Of a DNA stretch of 64,000 nt, positions 35,840 to 47,769 are shown in pieces (position 1 is the first letter of the stretch; each line of letters begins with the position of its first letter). Origin of the DNA: Ottelia alismoides (taxonomy: Eukaryota; Streptophyta; Magnoliopsida; Alismatales; Hydrocharitaceae); assembly GCA_037367405.1 (NCBI GenBank), contig JAZKJV010008883.1:682001-746000 (forward strand), read 5' to 3'. The notes under the pieces were generated by a model. That model saw only the letters and a program-made list of their open reading frames with translations. It searched no databases and had not been told where the DNA came from. A program made the translations under genes and the position numbers.

Positions 35840-36931
35840 CACCCTAGGTCTCGCTTAGGATTTTTGTTGTACTGATGATATACTTTATCCTAAGTATAGG
35901 GAGGTGTAGACATTGTGTTGTTCATATTTCATTATGTTTTATTACCCTTGTTGTTGCTTATAATTAAGGTGTGTTGTACCGTATGTACAAGGGGGCTAAT
36001 ATCGCTTGTTTACATCATTGATATTTTTGTATCGTCTACTCTCTTGCTTGTCCCTAAACTATTGATATTCTTCTCTATATTTAGGGATATTTTACCCTAT
36101 GTATAGGGGGGATATGTTGAGTTGTTGATTGCAAACATTCTCTTGACCTCGATCGTTCTCATTTTTGAATCTTCTATCCTTAGGATTAGTTAATTTTAAG
36201 TATAGAGGTGATGAGATTTCATTTATTCATTATTTTTTGAGTCGTTGTATAGTATTATTTTCACCAATCTATACCAAGCTCAAGTTATGTCTTCCTTTGT
36301 CGCTTCTTTGGTCACTATGAGGATGTAATTCGTTCCAAGTATGGGGTGTCATACATATATGCTATATAAACTTTAAAAGCCTTAACTTGTACTTTATTGT
36401 ATTTTAATAATATGGCTCAAAAAGTATGGGTGTATTTTTGGATTTTTTAAATTCGATAGAAAACTGTAAATATGAGTTATAAAAAATGACCTTTTAAAAA
36501 AAGTGTATACAAAATATGTTGTAAAATACTTATTTATAAAATTCTTAATTATATAAGTTTGTAGATAAATTTTTTTGTAAATTTTGTATAAAATTTGCAT
36601 AATCTCGTATTAAATTCTTTGCAAAAATGTACGAAATTCTTGTGATTAATTCAATTCACTAACACTTTCAAAACTCCAAAAAATTAAAGTTTTAAAATTC
36701 ATTAAAAATTCGTCAAATTATTTAAAAATCACATAAAAAGCTTAAATCAAAAAATTCACTTCATAAACAAATTGTTGCATTCGTTCACATTTTTCAGAAC
36801 AAGTTTGATTCTTGAACTTAATGGAGCTAAGTCTGAATGATGGAGCTTGGTTTTGGCCTTAGTCGACTTAATTCTAACGGGACTTTATTAGGAACTAGAA
36901 TTGAGACTCTTCAGGTCTTTGACTTAATCTG
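35840..36931 (+). other. Fragment G: Athila-type 3' UTR with hairpin/polypurine modules
   Basis: Directly after the B2 LTR comes a 3' UTR of the type seen in A and, more closely, C. Four modules are visible: 35852-35905 (CGCTTAGGAT with ATCCTAAGTAT, then AGGGAGG), 36076-36111 (TATATTTAGGG/CCCTATGTATA, then GGGGGG), 36174-36208 (decayed) and 36269-36347 (the long type, ending AAGTATGGGG). An AT-rich tract and a block around 36835-36925 matching A 15005-15085 follow. It is the likely target into which B2 inserted, close to or inside the first module. Confidence 0.75.
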
Positions 36932-37281
36932 CATTCCAGAAATACCTTAAGGTGAAATGCACACATACTAGGGTTGGCCGGAAGAAACCAATATGTGAAG
37001 GCTCATGACTTGTCAGTAATCACAATCTATTGTTTCAAGAATTAACAACTACGTGAGACATGGGTACTCACTACATGGAGAGTCGTATCAGCGACATTAC
37101 ATTTGCATACACACTCTTAGATAACAGTTCTTCAATCAACTTACTTCCCTTAGCATTATATAAGAAATTAGAGTTGGGACCACAATGTAGATCGAGAGCT
37201 TTAATTTAATTTGCATATCGTTTAATGAAAAGACCTAAGGGAGAAGTGAAGAGTGGCGTTATCTTGAATGAGGGGCAGGAC
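36932..37281 (+). pseudogene. Fragment G: gag-protease piece
   Basis: From about 36930 the 3' UTR changes abruptly into the region before the protease (ATTCCAGAAATACCTTAAGG, as in B2 at 26766), followed by the protease active-site motif LLDNSSSINLLP (about 37108) and MKRPKGEV (37225). A TAA replaces the Gln codon before FAY, as in B2. A 3' UTR followed by gag-protease is the wrong order for one element, so a deletion or recombination joined two copies here. Confidence 0.75.
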
Positions 37282-37575
37282 CCGAGAATCATCCTCTTAG
37301 TTAAAAGATGCTCGTTGCAAGCGGATAATCCTGTATTAATCAAAAACCACTTAATTAATTTCTCAATTAAACACAAGCGGCCAATTTTTTTTACTTGGGC
37401 AAGCCTAAGGTCAAACTCAGGGAGGCCATTGTCTCCTTAGATTTATTTAAAGTTGTTTTGGAGATTAGGTTATTACAGAGGCTCATTTTTATTTTTAAAA
37501 GCAATAAATGATTGACATGTAATTTGGAGAAGTTCAAGGGTTAAAATGCAAGTTACAATCAATTCAAGTCCAAAT
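37282..37575 (-). repeat. Inverted LTR-end fragment (B-type U5)
   Basis: On the minus strand this resembles the last 300 bases of the B2 LTR (35560-35830). The clearest matches are the block around GGCCTCCCTGAGTTTGACC with CTTGCCCAAGT, and the AT-rich end with a TTTGATTAAT-like stretch. It lies between G and the truncated 3' LTR of C. Both boundaries are approximate. Confidence 0.6.
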
Positions 37576-38269
37576 ATTATGTTACGGGTATTTAATTAAA
37601 AATCTGAGAAATTTCTACAAATAGTACAAGTATAGCCAAAACTCACAGGTTTTTTTCTAATATTTTTTGATATTTTTAATATATAGTACTACGCATAAAA
37701 CGGATTCTAAAAGTGAGTTTGGTCCATTTGGAGTTTTTTATAAATAGTTATGAACCTTGGAAATCGGCTTTTACGGCTTTTACGATTCATTGCGGTTAGT
37801 TATTTTTGTGACGAAATATTTTTATGATATTTTTATAAAATAATATATATTTTTGTGAACAACTTTAACAAAAGAAGTGATTTAATTTGAGGTAATTATG
37901 TAATGAATAAAATAGGTGAAATATTACAATATGTAAAATGGTAAATTATATTTTTTGTCTTTGTTTTCTTGGTATTCTTATAAGTTAGGATCCTTATCTC
38001 CCTCTACTTATTTATTTTATCGCCCAAGTCAATATGACCTGGTCTCGTGGTTAGGATCAGTCTGTATATATTTTACATCTACAACCTTCTTTTCTTTTAT
38101 TTTTCATTTTATTTTTATCTTTTATTTTAGATAAAATAAGTATTAAATGTATAATATTAACAATTGTGGTTAAAATATTATTAAATGAAATTAGTGGATA
38201 TTTACATGTATTTTACCAAGGATTTTAACCAAAATGAAAGAATAAAGGCGATGAATCCTGGATTCATCA
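37576..38269 (-). repeat. Element C 3' LTR, truncated
   Basis: The LTR start on the minus strand is TGATGAATCC-a-GGATTCATCG, a near-perfect palindrome. About 694 bases align with 58250-58950 of the 5' LTR (for example AAATAGTTATGAACCTTGGAA, shared at 37743 and 58426). The rest of the LTR, about 3.3 kb, is missing. Confidence 0.85.
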
Positions 38270-38309
38270 TTCTCCTATACTTTACCTTTGCTAGTCCCTT
38301 AGCAAACAC
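38270..38309 (-). other. Polypurine tract of element C with conserved upstream block
   Basis: On the minus strand: GTGTTTGCTAAGGGACTAG, then AAAGGTAAAGTATAGGAGAA, then the LTR start. The order and wording match A (16054-16090). Confidence 0.85.
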
Positions 38310-40440
38310 TTATTCTATAAATAAGTGCAAGCAAAAAGGAAAATAAAAGAACTGAGAACATGCTTGTTTCTTTAAACCGAATCTCACTTCACCCAAAATC
38401 TGGAGGCTTGGATTCAAACCTTTGGATTAAACAACCCTCAAGTTCCACAAATCTCTATTTAGGATCACCTCAACAGCCAACTCAGGTCCGCCTATTCATC
38501 ACGCAAACTTTTTAGATTTGAAAGCAATTTGTACTGTGTGTGTGAAAGGTTTTAGTTCCTTCCCTTCTAAAGAAGTGAAGATAACGCCCATCTAGTTATA
38601 CACTCCCATTGGGCCCTTACCCAGCAACTCAATCCTCAAGACGGGGGTATTTCCTTCGAAGGATAGGTCGTGTTGTGTCCACAATCGAATATAGAAAGAA
38701 GATAGAAGAATGGGAAGAGAATTGGAGTGTGATCAGTGTAATCACATCTCATGTGTATCCTGGCCAATTTGCCAAATCTCCACTAAGACATGCAGGCTTT
38801 TCTGAAGCTCAAACCATTATGGTCATATTTGGTATTTGATGTATTCGGCTTCTTTTTTGTAGAGATAATTGTTGCACTGCATAGCTCTTTTATGCCTCGA
38901 TGGATATAGCATCTTTTCATTCCATCCATTTTTTGGGTCTTAGAAAAATTGTGCCAGGATATCCTTCCCTTATCTGAAGCTTTATTTCAACTCCAATCTC
39001 TCCGGTCTTAAGACATCACTGCTGCCAGACAAGGATGGAAACGCAACACCGAAATGGATTGCCCATTGCAGCCCCATGCAAGTTGAGCTAAGTGTAAAGT
39101 GCATGAATTTAAAATTAGATCAAATGGAGAGAAGTTAAAAGGATGACACCAGGTGTCCTACTTAGGCATTTCAAGTTGAATTCTGAACATGGTCTCATGG
39201 AACTCAAAGAATTTAGTCCAAAAGATCTAAAGAGTCTCAATTCTAGTTCTTAATAAAGTTCCTTTAGAATTAAGTAAATTAAGGCCTAAACCAATCTCCA
39301 TCTCTCGGACTTGGATCCTTTGGGTTCAAGAATCAGACTTGTTCTGAAAAATGCTAATGAATGCAACAATTTTTTTATGAGATAGATTTTTCAGATTAAA
39401 ACTTTTTAAGTAATTTTTAAAGACTTTTGAAAATTTTTATTGAATTTTACAACTTTTCAATTTTTAGAGGTCTTTTTGAAAGAATTAGTGGATTAATTCC
39501 ATTTACACAAATTTTACACGGATTTTGCAAAGGATTTATACAACTTTTGTATACAAGATTATACATCTTTTATACAAGATTTTATAAGGATTTTATTTTT
39601 CAAAATTTTTAGGATTTTATTAAAGAATTTTACAACATTTTTATATAGAAAATTTAAGCCATTTTTTAATCATATTTACAGTTTTCTTGCGGCTTTTAAA
39701 AACTCAAAATATACACCCATACTTTTAGAGAGTTGTATTATTAAAAATACAATAAAGTACGAGTTATGGCTTCTAAAGTATATATAACATATATATACGA
39801 CACCCCCTATACTTTGCATGAACTATATCCTCATAGTGACCAAAGAAGCGACAAAGGAAGACATAACTCAGCTAAGTATAGAATGGTGAAAAGAATTCTA
39901 TATTACAATGACTCAAAAAAATAACAAATAAATGAATAGAAATCGATCATCTCCTCTATACTTAGGACCAAGTAATCCTAAGGATAGCAGACTCAAACCG
40001 AAGATGATTGAGGTCTAGAGAATGTACACACTCAACGGCTTAGCTTGTCCCTCTTATACTTAGGCTAAAATACCGTAAGTATAGAGAAGAAGATCAAAAG
40101 GTGAGGGACAAGTGAGGGAGAATATGATACAAAAAAAGACGACAATCAAAAGACGGTATGAACGACATTACCCCCCCCGCCATACATAGGGTAAAGCACA
40201 TCCTAAGTATAGGCAACAATAGGGGTAATAGAACATAATGAAATGAGCAACACGGTGTCTACACCCCCATATACTTAGGATAAAGAACATCCTAAGTATA
40301 GAAAAATTCTAGATGAACCTAAGGGTGTAAGATAAATAGAATAAGAAAAAATCAAAAACACATATGTACAAGATGAAAAAGAATGAACAAATCAATGTAC
40401 TGTACAATCTCAATAAAGCCGAAGAGCGGCCTTCTTGCAC
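38310..40440 (-). other. Element C 3' untranslated region
   Basis: About 2.1 kb with no env-like gene. On the minus strand it holds the five-module array (40301-39801), a low-complexity AT tract (about 39680-39370), a block (39310-39180) matching G and A, and sequence of no recognised content to the polypurine tract. Much of 39180-40301 is an inverted, diverged copy of 35840-36931. Confidence 0.75.
39801..40301 (-). repeat. Array of five hairpin/polypurine modules in element C
   Basis: Plus-strand positions, each led by a C run that is a G run on the minus strand: 40263-40301 (12-base perfect arms TATACTTAGGAT/ATCCTAAGTATA, 40270-40281 and 40289-40300, preceded by CCCCC), 40171-40214 (CCCCCCCC), 40050-40085, 39953-39987 and 39801-39881 (CCCCC; the long type). 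Element C therefore has one module more than A. Confidence 0.88.
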
Positions 40441-41087
40441 AACTTAGGAACGATGAAATGTACAAGATTTAGGTTGACATCAGGGTCATCCTCAGAGATA
40501 TCCATATCTGAATCAGAGTATCCCTGATCTGTGTCGACCAGTGAGGAGCAACACAGATGGCCGAAAAGATGGACAGAACTGACCTTTGAGAGCTACATAA
40601 TAGTCTCTGAATTACTATGATCATCAGCACTGAGATAAGAAGATGAAGAATCATTGTCTAACGTTGTATCCCCAACCCTGTGTGACTTTAGAGACATCGG
40701 TGTTGTGTCTAGAGTAGATGCGAAAAGAGGTCAAAATATGTTGTGATCTGATCAATCTCCTCATTAACATATCCATTATTTGGATCTGTGTGACAAGAGG
40801 GCTCAATTATTTCATGATTGGAAGGCTTGAACAAAGGATTTATAACTGAAACAAGTTATACCTTCAAAGTACGTGCCACCAGCAGATTTGACTCAATGAT
40901 GTAGATAATACTGATCTCGTCAACACATCTCCAAACATGTGTACTTGGATCACCAAAATCTATGTTCTCCAAGTTTTTCTCCCTGGAGAGAAAATCTTGG
41001 GTCTCTGTAGAATCAGAAGGAATATGATCGTGTCATATCTCTGTTGTAATCCCACATATCTTTGTCTCTGATGTCCTAGAAGCATAT
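40441..41087 (-). pseudogene. Element C acidic linker after the protease, RT missing
   Basis: On the minus strand the protease is followed by Ser/Asp/Glu-rich coding-like sequence (for example the stretch encoding YSDSDMDISEDD, about 40520-40485), similar in character to the linker before RT in A (10080-10235). RT should begin next; instead the sequence runs into the 3' UTR. No RT, RNase H or integrase motif is found on either strand between 38310 and 41087. The exact deletion point is not visible. Confidence 0.6.
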
Positions 41088-41498
41088 TCATTTTGCTGGA
41101 ATATTCTCTATTGGCACAGATCTCGGCATTGTGCTGTTGTGAGGGAATGTGACATTGTCTGTCCCATAATCAATAACGGCCTTGGATGTATGCAGAAAAG
41201 GCCGACCAAGAATAATAGCAGCATCATGTGATGGTATCGAGGAGTCAACGCATAAGACAACAAAATCCATAGTGAATTTTGTGCCTTGTAACATCATGAC
41301 AACGTCACGAATTATACCCTTCAGCCTCTTGACTGATTGGTCTGAAAAGTGAAGAATAATTCTGGCTCGCTTAAGAGGCCCTAAACGAAGAGTCTCGAGA
41401 AGATGGAAGGGTAAAATGTTCACTGATGACCCGATGTCTAGCAAGGTGTGCTCGAACTCGTGATTTGAAATCTGACAGCTGACAAATGGTGCTTCCAT
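41088..41498 (-). pseudogene. pro: Element C protease domain
   Basis: This is an open frame of 136 codons on the minus strand starting MEAPFVSCQIS. It holds the active-site motif LLDIGSSVNILP (Asp codon at 41438-41436) and AIILGRPFLHTSKAVIDYG, so both halves of the retropepsin fold are present without a stop. Ile replaces the Ser/Thr that normally follows the catalytic Asp, which would be expected to weaken activity. It is followed in the same direction by the acidic linker. It is the best preserved coding part of C. Confidence 0.85.
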
Positions 41499-43500
41499 TT
41501 CTTTCTTTTTCTTCTTCGGAGATGTATGCTAGATGGTGTAACAAGTGGCAATGGTCAACACTTGTTTCTCAGAACAATGATTACGCCTCTTCTTCCATTT
41601 CGATGTGGTATGCTACTTCAGCCATTTCTGAAGAAGAGGAATGTGGACCAATGCCCTCGAAAGAGTGAGCTTGATCTGAATTTGGTCCAACATATCTTTC
41701 ATAAATTTTCAATCTTGGATCTTTTTACACTTTTTCTGATTTTTCTCCCTTTCCTAGATTTAGAGCATCTTGGAAGGGTATTTGTACTCCTCCGTGTTAG
41801 TCTGTACACTCGGAGGATAAAAAGGAGAAGAAAATCTTTTTCTAAAACGATGACTCGCTTTAGGAAGCGTAGAAACTTGAGATCCATCAGAAGAGTCTGG
41901 AGTCTTGTCTTTATTCCTTTTTCTGGATTTTCTCTTTTTCTCTTTTTTGTGATTTTTCGGCTTCACTGGGAAGAGAATCAGAATCTAAATGTGCATCTGC
42001 GCTATTACCGATTATATGTTCCTTCAACGACTCATGTGAATCAGGAATATCTGAAACTGATCTCTGCTTTGTGACAATGCTGGCAATAAAATCTCTGAAT
42101 GTGTCCAACTATTCCCTTTGATATGCGGTATGCTCATGAATCAAATGAACGAAGTGATCGAATGTGGGACCATATGTATTGGGACTCTCGAAGTAATGTC
42201 CCACATCGATCTCAGATTGTTGAAGATGCTCAATATTATCAAATGAATCTGAGGTGAAAGGCTCCTGAGGCTGCTCATGGCATTGATCCTGATTTGGAAA
42301 TTGAATCGGCTGATAAGTTGACTGAAACAGCATCAACTCTCGCTCGGTATCTTGAATACCTGAGGAATAGCTATCCAAGGTTCCTGAACTAGAAAGCATG
42401 GAACTGACTCATATTCCAGTTGAAAGCTCAATGGAATGTGTATCGGTCTCTGAAGATGAGAACTCTCTGTATCTGGTTCAACCTCCATCCTTAATTCTAC
42501 ATCAGTATCCACATCAATTGCCTGATGTGCAATCCCTATATCAGTGAGAGGTGTATCGCATCTAAGTGGTATGTAAGCTCCTTCATGTATCGTCTTGAAA
42601 TCAGAAATCTCTCCGAAGAGATTCCAAAGTGAATCCTCGACAAGACTGTGGTGTGAACCGCCACACAAGGCATCTACTAATACTTGTTGTTCTGTGGTCG
42701 TCCCCAGATAGAATATCTGAACTAATTCAGCTCTGGAAATCCAGTGATCCGGAAATCTCCTAAGAAGAATATGAAATCAGAGCCACATATCCTGGAGTGG
42801 CTCATGCGGATCGTGTGAAAATTCTTTAATAACCGACCCCATTATGTTGGTACTGCTAATGGCGTAAATTTTTTTAAGAAAGGTTGTTCGAATAGTACCC
42901 CAGCTAGCTCTATCCTTTCGAAAATGTCAGAACCATCTCGCAGCTCCTTCCTTGACTGTCAAGTGAATATCTTCTTCCTAGTGTCCTCAAGTGTAATGCC
43001 TAAGTAGAATCGAGTGACGCAGATCTTGTCGAACTCATAAAGATGCTCGTATGACTCCCCATGCAGATTTCCATGGAACTTTGGCAGCAATGACACGAAG
43101 TCTGAATCAATCAGGAAGGTTGGTAATTTCGATGTAGAGGCTGACTCAACTCCCAAAGACAATGCATGCTGCTCCATCCGCACTCCTGTCTCAGCTACTC
43201 TTGAACCCGGATCTCTCATCTGATAAATATTCAGCTCATGGGTCTCGAACCTCAGCTCAGTTGCCACTAGTAAAACCGAAGGCTAACTCGATGGGGATGA
43301 ATAGAAAGGGATAGAAGGAGATATAGAAGACAGGGAAACAAAAGGAGATGATTCTTTGAGGTCTGAGTCACACTCGGAGAAGGCTAGAGGACTCAACTCA
43401 AGTTCGAAATACGAGATGTCTCGTACCGACCTAAACGATCAGGTAGATGCGCCTGAAAGTGTTGCCGCCAGAGTCAGCCCAAGAGATCGTCTACCCATCA
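41499..43500 (-). pseudogene. gag: Element C gag (degenerate)
   Basis: Gag motifs appear in order on the minus strand: LPKFHGNLHGESYEHLYEF (about 43090-43035), a decayed FFPL-type motif (about 42870), CGGSHHSLVEDSLWNLFGEI (42665-42605), then a Gln/Glu-rich region (42400-42110) and a Lys/Glu-rich region (about 41950-41910) before the protease. The gag start is not clear; the coding character fades near 43500. Several stops and frameshifts are present. Gag with protease but no polymerase is the expected content of a particle-forming, non-autonomous element. Confidence 0.75.
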
Positions 43501-44598
43501 TTGTGTTTAGACAGATGACTCCTATTCGATAGATAGATCTGAGATATGAAAAGTAAAGTACTCAAACCATAAGTCAAACATAAAGCAAACCCCGAGTTCA
43601 CCAATGCAACCTTGATTATGACTGTAAGAGTTCAGTCGTTTATCTTGTCAAATTTTAGGGTTAATTGGCATACAAATCTTCTCACGGATTAGCAAGTTGA
43701 TAGGTGCTCGAAACTTCCCCAAAAGACTGTCTCGAGTTCTTATAGAGAATCACCAATTCTCAGCCAGTATGGGAGCAAGTACAGACTGTTTCCGGCAACC
43801 CATGTTACTTGAGGACGGAGCCTTACGCAATGTCCTATAAACCTTCCACTCTGCTAAGTAAACTCAGACTACTTCCGGCTACCTGAGAGAACCCACTGAA
43901 GAGTAGAGTGATTAACTATATGAAATCGATAGTATTCTAAAAGAAATTTTGACTTTATCTCTAGCCTTGTGGGTCATCTGTCACTCACAAAATCTGGAGA
44001 GTGTACCTGCAATTCGTTTGCGGGGGTTGCTCGCCCAAAACAAGTGAAGTCCTTACGTTTTGTTTTAAAGTCGGATAAAATTAGCAGTCCCTATTTTATT
44101 TTTGATTATCACTTTTTTTGAATATTTTCAAACAAGCATCTAATGATATTTTTGTTTTTTAAGTTTGGTCCTAGGTTGCAAACATCTAGGTTAATCGACC
44201 TAAGCAAGCACCTAGCTACAAGTACACAGAGAAGGGAAAAATCGAGAAATCCTAATAAGTACATATCCTCAAAAAGCCGCAGAAAACCGTCAATAAAATC
44301 ACGATGCGAAAAAAACCGTAGTGGGTGCTGCTTTTGCAGGAGTACAACCTTGAGAAAAACCGACCCCGAGAAGAAAGAAGGGAGAGGTACAAGTCGGGAT
44401 ACCCTGAAGGGGCCCCTTCCTACGATCAATGTTTAAGATTTTTATTACAAGAAAATTATAAGAAAAAACAGCTTTGCGGTTCTCAGCTATGCGGCTCGAC
44501 AAGTACTGCACAAATCAGAATCAAAAGGCTGTGAGTTTAGGAAATAAAATGGCAAAAAGAGACCCTAAACCTAGGTCTACGGCTACCCTAGCATTGCC
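43501..44598 (-). other. Element C 5' untranslated leader
   Basis: About 1.1 kb on the minus strand. Around 43740-43910 it matches the B2 leader (24350-24500). No gene is supported. Confidence 0.65.
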
Positions 44599-44616
44599 TC
44601 CCCGGCAACGGCGCCA
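44599..44616 (-). other. Primer-binding site of element C
   Basis: The minus strand reads TGGCGCCGTTGCCGGGGA, a perfect tRNA-Asp complement, directly after the LTR end TTGACA with no spacer. Confidence 0.93.
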
Positions 44617-46325
44617 TGTCAAAAACTCGTAAATCCCTAGTCTAATTTCTTCTTCAGATTCCTGCAAAAGAAAAAGAGAAGAGTCCACGGTTGTTGTATC
44701 AATAAGGTGAGTTTTACCAGAAAAGATTAATTCTTAGTTGATCTTCTTTTTTATTTTATTTATACTCCTAAACTTAAGTGTGTAGCGATTAAGCACGGGA
44801 TTGTCGAACTCAGGGAGGCAAACTAATTAAAACCAAGGAACTCCGATAGAAAAAGCTTAAGTTTTTGGGTTTCCTAATTTTTATTTTATTATAGGGATTT
44901 TTTCCAAATTTTTATTTGATTTTTAATTAATTTTATATTATTTTATGATTTTTAAGTATGTTATATTTTTTATTCTTTTAGAAAATATTTTTAATTTTTT
45001 ATTTGATTTTTATTTCGCTATTTTGATGTTTTTACTTTATTTATTATTTTAATGAATTTTTTAGAGGTTTTTAATATTTTTATGAATTTTAATTTATTTT
45101 TTATGTGAGAAAATATATTTTTAATGAGAAAAAGAGAGTTTTATTTTCGAATTTTAAGAGTGAAAATAGTAGGAAAATATTTTTTATTTTATTTTTAATG
45201 GAAAGTATGCGAAATTATCTTTAAAATGATAGGTTGTGCATTTTAAGATGATTTTTATTGAATTAGTTACAAGTTTTGGAAGTTTTGTGTATTTTATATT
45301 TTTTATTAAATTTAATATTCTATTTGTATTTTGTTTTCGGTCTAATATGTAAAATATGGTGAAAGATGCTAAGGGTAATTTTTATAGGATTTTTTTAAAG
45401 GTGTTTTTATTTTTTATGTATTTTGATTGTTTACTATATTTTAATGGTGTTTTTATGATTTATTAAAAATAGTAAATCTTTTTAATTTTCAAAACTGATG
45501 TTATATTGTCTATAGTAAAATATAAGGTATTTATACGTATTTTATTGTATTTTTATATCTAGTATTTTATTTATTATGTATAGGATATATATAGGTAAGT
45601 ATATACAGTTTCAGGGGGACAACTGTGATTAATGGGAAGTATTAGGGGCGTGTGTGAAATATAGCAGAAACTAAGGATGTACGCGTAAATCTCCCAGATT
45701 CCACGTAGTTTGTCACATGATTCTACCAGAAGGCAGGACTTGGATGCAATTTTGCTAGAGTAGGGGCTTCCTACGCAATTATCCTCGAAAGGCGCATGCA
45801 CTTCACATGATCACCTCCTGGAAAAGACCAGATCGCAATATGTAATAGGTTCAGGGACACCAGCACAAATCACCCCAAAAATATCCAATCATCACGTGCA
45901 ATGCACGTGATTCGCTAAACTGTGGGGCGACAGGGTTTCACTAGTGCCGACGCGTGGAGGAATATGGACTGGCGATCATATTTGATCGTATGGTCCATGT
46001 ATGACTTGAGAAGAGAGGATGTTCTTGCCATTTTACGTATCGACGGTCGTCCTCGATTAGATCACCGACCGAAAAGAGTTCGGTGATCATCAAGGTTGCT
46101 CAAAGCGAGGCGGTGGTGTGTCTATTTGATTAGATGGTTCCAAGCGGCGATGGAAGAATCACGGGCGGCTTTCTCATCAGATGTGACGATGGTCGAAGGT
46201 TCATGTGATTCAGATGGCTTTGCATTCGGATGAAGCTTTGCGTGCAGATACTGCTATTGGTACAATGATGATCTGACGATTGATCGAGATTCTAAGACGC
46301 GTCCTCTATTTCTCCCTAATTTCAC
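44617..46325 (-). repeat. Element C 5' LTR, 3' part
   Basis: On the minus strand this runs from the element D junction to the LTR end GTTTTTGACA. It is AT-rich at 44860-45600 and GC-richer at 45650-46310. The block GCCTCCCTGAGTTCGAC (about 44820) resembles the ends of B-type LTRs. The other part of the same LTR is at 56679-58950; together they make about 3.98 kb. Confidence 0.85.
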
Positions 46326-47748
46326 TGATGATTACATATCATGCTGGTATAATACCATACAAATTACATGAATAATCCCATTAATATCTGACACATACAC
46401 TTCAATACTAGTTAATCTTGATATTATTTATTCTACAAATATAATGGGAAAACCACCTCTAAAATGCATAATCAATTTAAATGAACAAATTCTCTCCACT
46501 ACATTAATTATATAATACCACATTCCAATCATTCAATTAATCATTGAAATACTTTATATATCCAAACAAAAATTGCATGGTCATTAAATAAAACATCACA
46601 TTCAACCTCACACATTTATACATCCAATTTGGCTCTACACATATTTTATTGAATAGAAATGGAGAGGGGCTTGAAGGTAATATACCCTTTCTTTATTGGT
46701 TGCACATGGGGCACCACAATTCTATTTCATGCACATTGAGCCTCCCATGTAATGCAATGCACGAATACTCTCTTTATTCTTCTCTCTCTTGCCCATGCAA
46801 CTTCCCTATGAATGAATATATTTATTTCTTTTGTCTTTATGTGCACGAGATGAAGATCCTTCAAAAGCCAAAGGAAGCATATAGCATCCATAAAAGGAGG
46901 AGTCCCCCAAAGCACCAAGGAGCTCGTGACCTCTCCCTCAACGCAACTCTCTCTTCCGGGCACAAGTTCTCTCGCCCCCGACTTTCCCTCCTCCTTCCTC
47001 TGCACGTACGGTTATCCCCTTCAGCAGGCACCACCTTGCGCGACCACCAGCCTGCGCGCACCTCCTCCGTGCAGTCCGGCTCCATCTCCGCATACTCCAG
47101 CCTGTGTAGACCTCCTTCACATTCGTCTCCACGCCTCCATCTTCACGTCGTCGCTATCTAGTGACTCCACCGTCGTCTCTGAAAGCTCCAATAGAGAAGA
47201 CTTTTCCCCGTCTTTATTTACTTCTAGCATTTTTTTCCTTAAGTTATTTTATGTAAGTTGAATTTGGAAGAAAACAACTCTCCTGTTATAAGATCACCTT
47301 GCATTTTTATTACAATAATATTTTGTTTAAGTTGAACTTGGAAGTGCATTGCAAGTTTATATTCTATTATGCTCTCTGAAAAATTACAAGTGACTCTCAT
47401 TTTTCCATTATAAATTGCGATTCATCCCCTACTTCCTTAGTTTCACCCATACCCGCATTTGCTTACTCTAAGTTTAGGAAGTATTTTCACCGTAGATCGC
47501 ATTCTCTTCAAGATTTTATAATTTTTTCTCTTATCGCCATGGTGTAAGATTTGAATCAAGTTAGAAAAGGAACAAAAAATTGTGAGTTTGCTTAGTCCCT
47601 GCGGATACGAACCTCTACTTGCACTATACATCTTGTGTGTTTTTATTATGCTTGTGGTTGTAATATTATTTTTTTGACCTTGATTATTTGTGGTAAGACA
47701 ATGACTTGATAAAATCATCTTTTTAAACCACGAAAAATCTTGTCAATA
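46326..47748 (+). repeat. Element D 5' LTR
   Basis: It starts TGATGATTAC and ends near TTGTCAATA. It matches 55209-56678. A GC-richer part (46900-47160) holds frames that look accidental. It is not alignable by eye with the 4-kb LTRs beyond the first few bases. Confidence 0.88.
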
Positions 47749-47751
47749 TTT

Positions 47752-47769
47752 TGGCGCCATTGCTGGGGA
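47752..47769 (+). other. Primer-binding site of element D
   Basis: TGGCGCCATTGCTGGGGA, the tRNA-Asp complement with two transitions. Confidence 0.88.

Noticed and set aside
40469..40654. Minus-strand 61-codon frame after the element C protease, considered as a small gene
   Set aside because: It is out of frame with the acidic linker, short and without a motif.
46321..46325. TTCAC / TTTGC as the target duplication of element D
   Set aside because: They differ at two of five positions and the exact LTR end is uncertain, so it is not listed as a feature.
46649..47261. Frames up to 170 codons in the D LTR, partly repeated at 55757-56144
   Set aside because: They lie inside an LTR, the frame is altered between the two LTR copies, and there is no recognisable domain.
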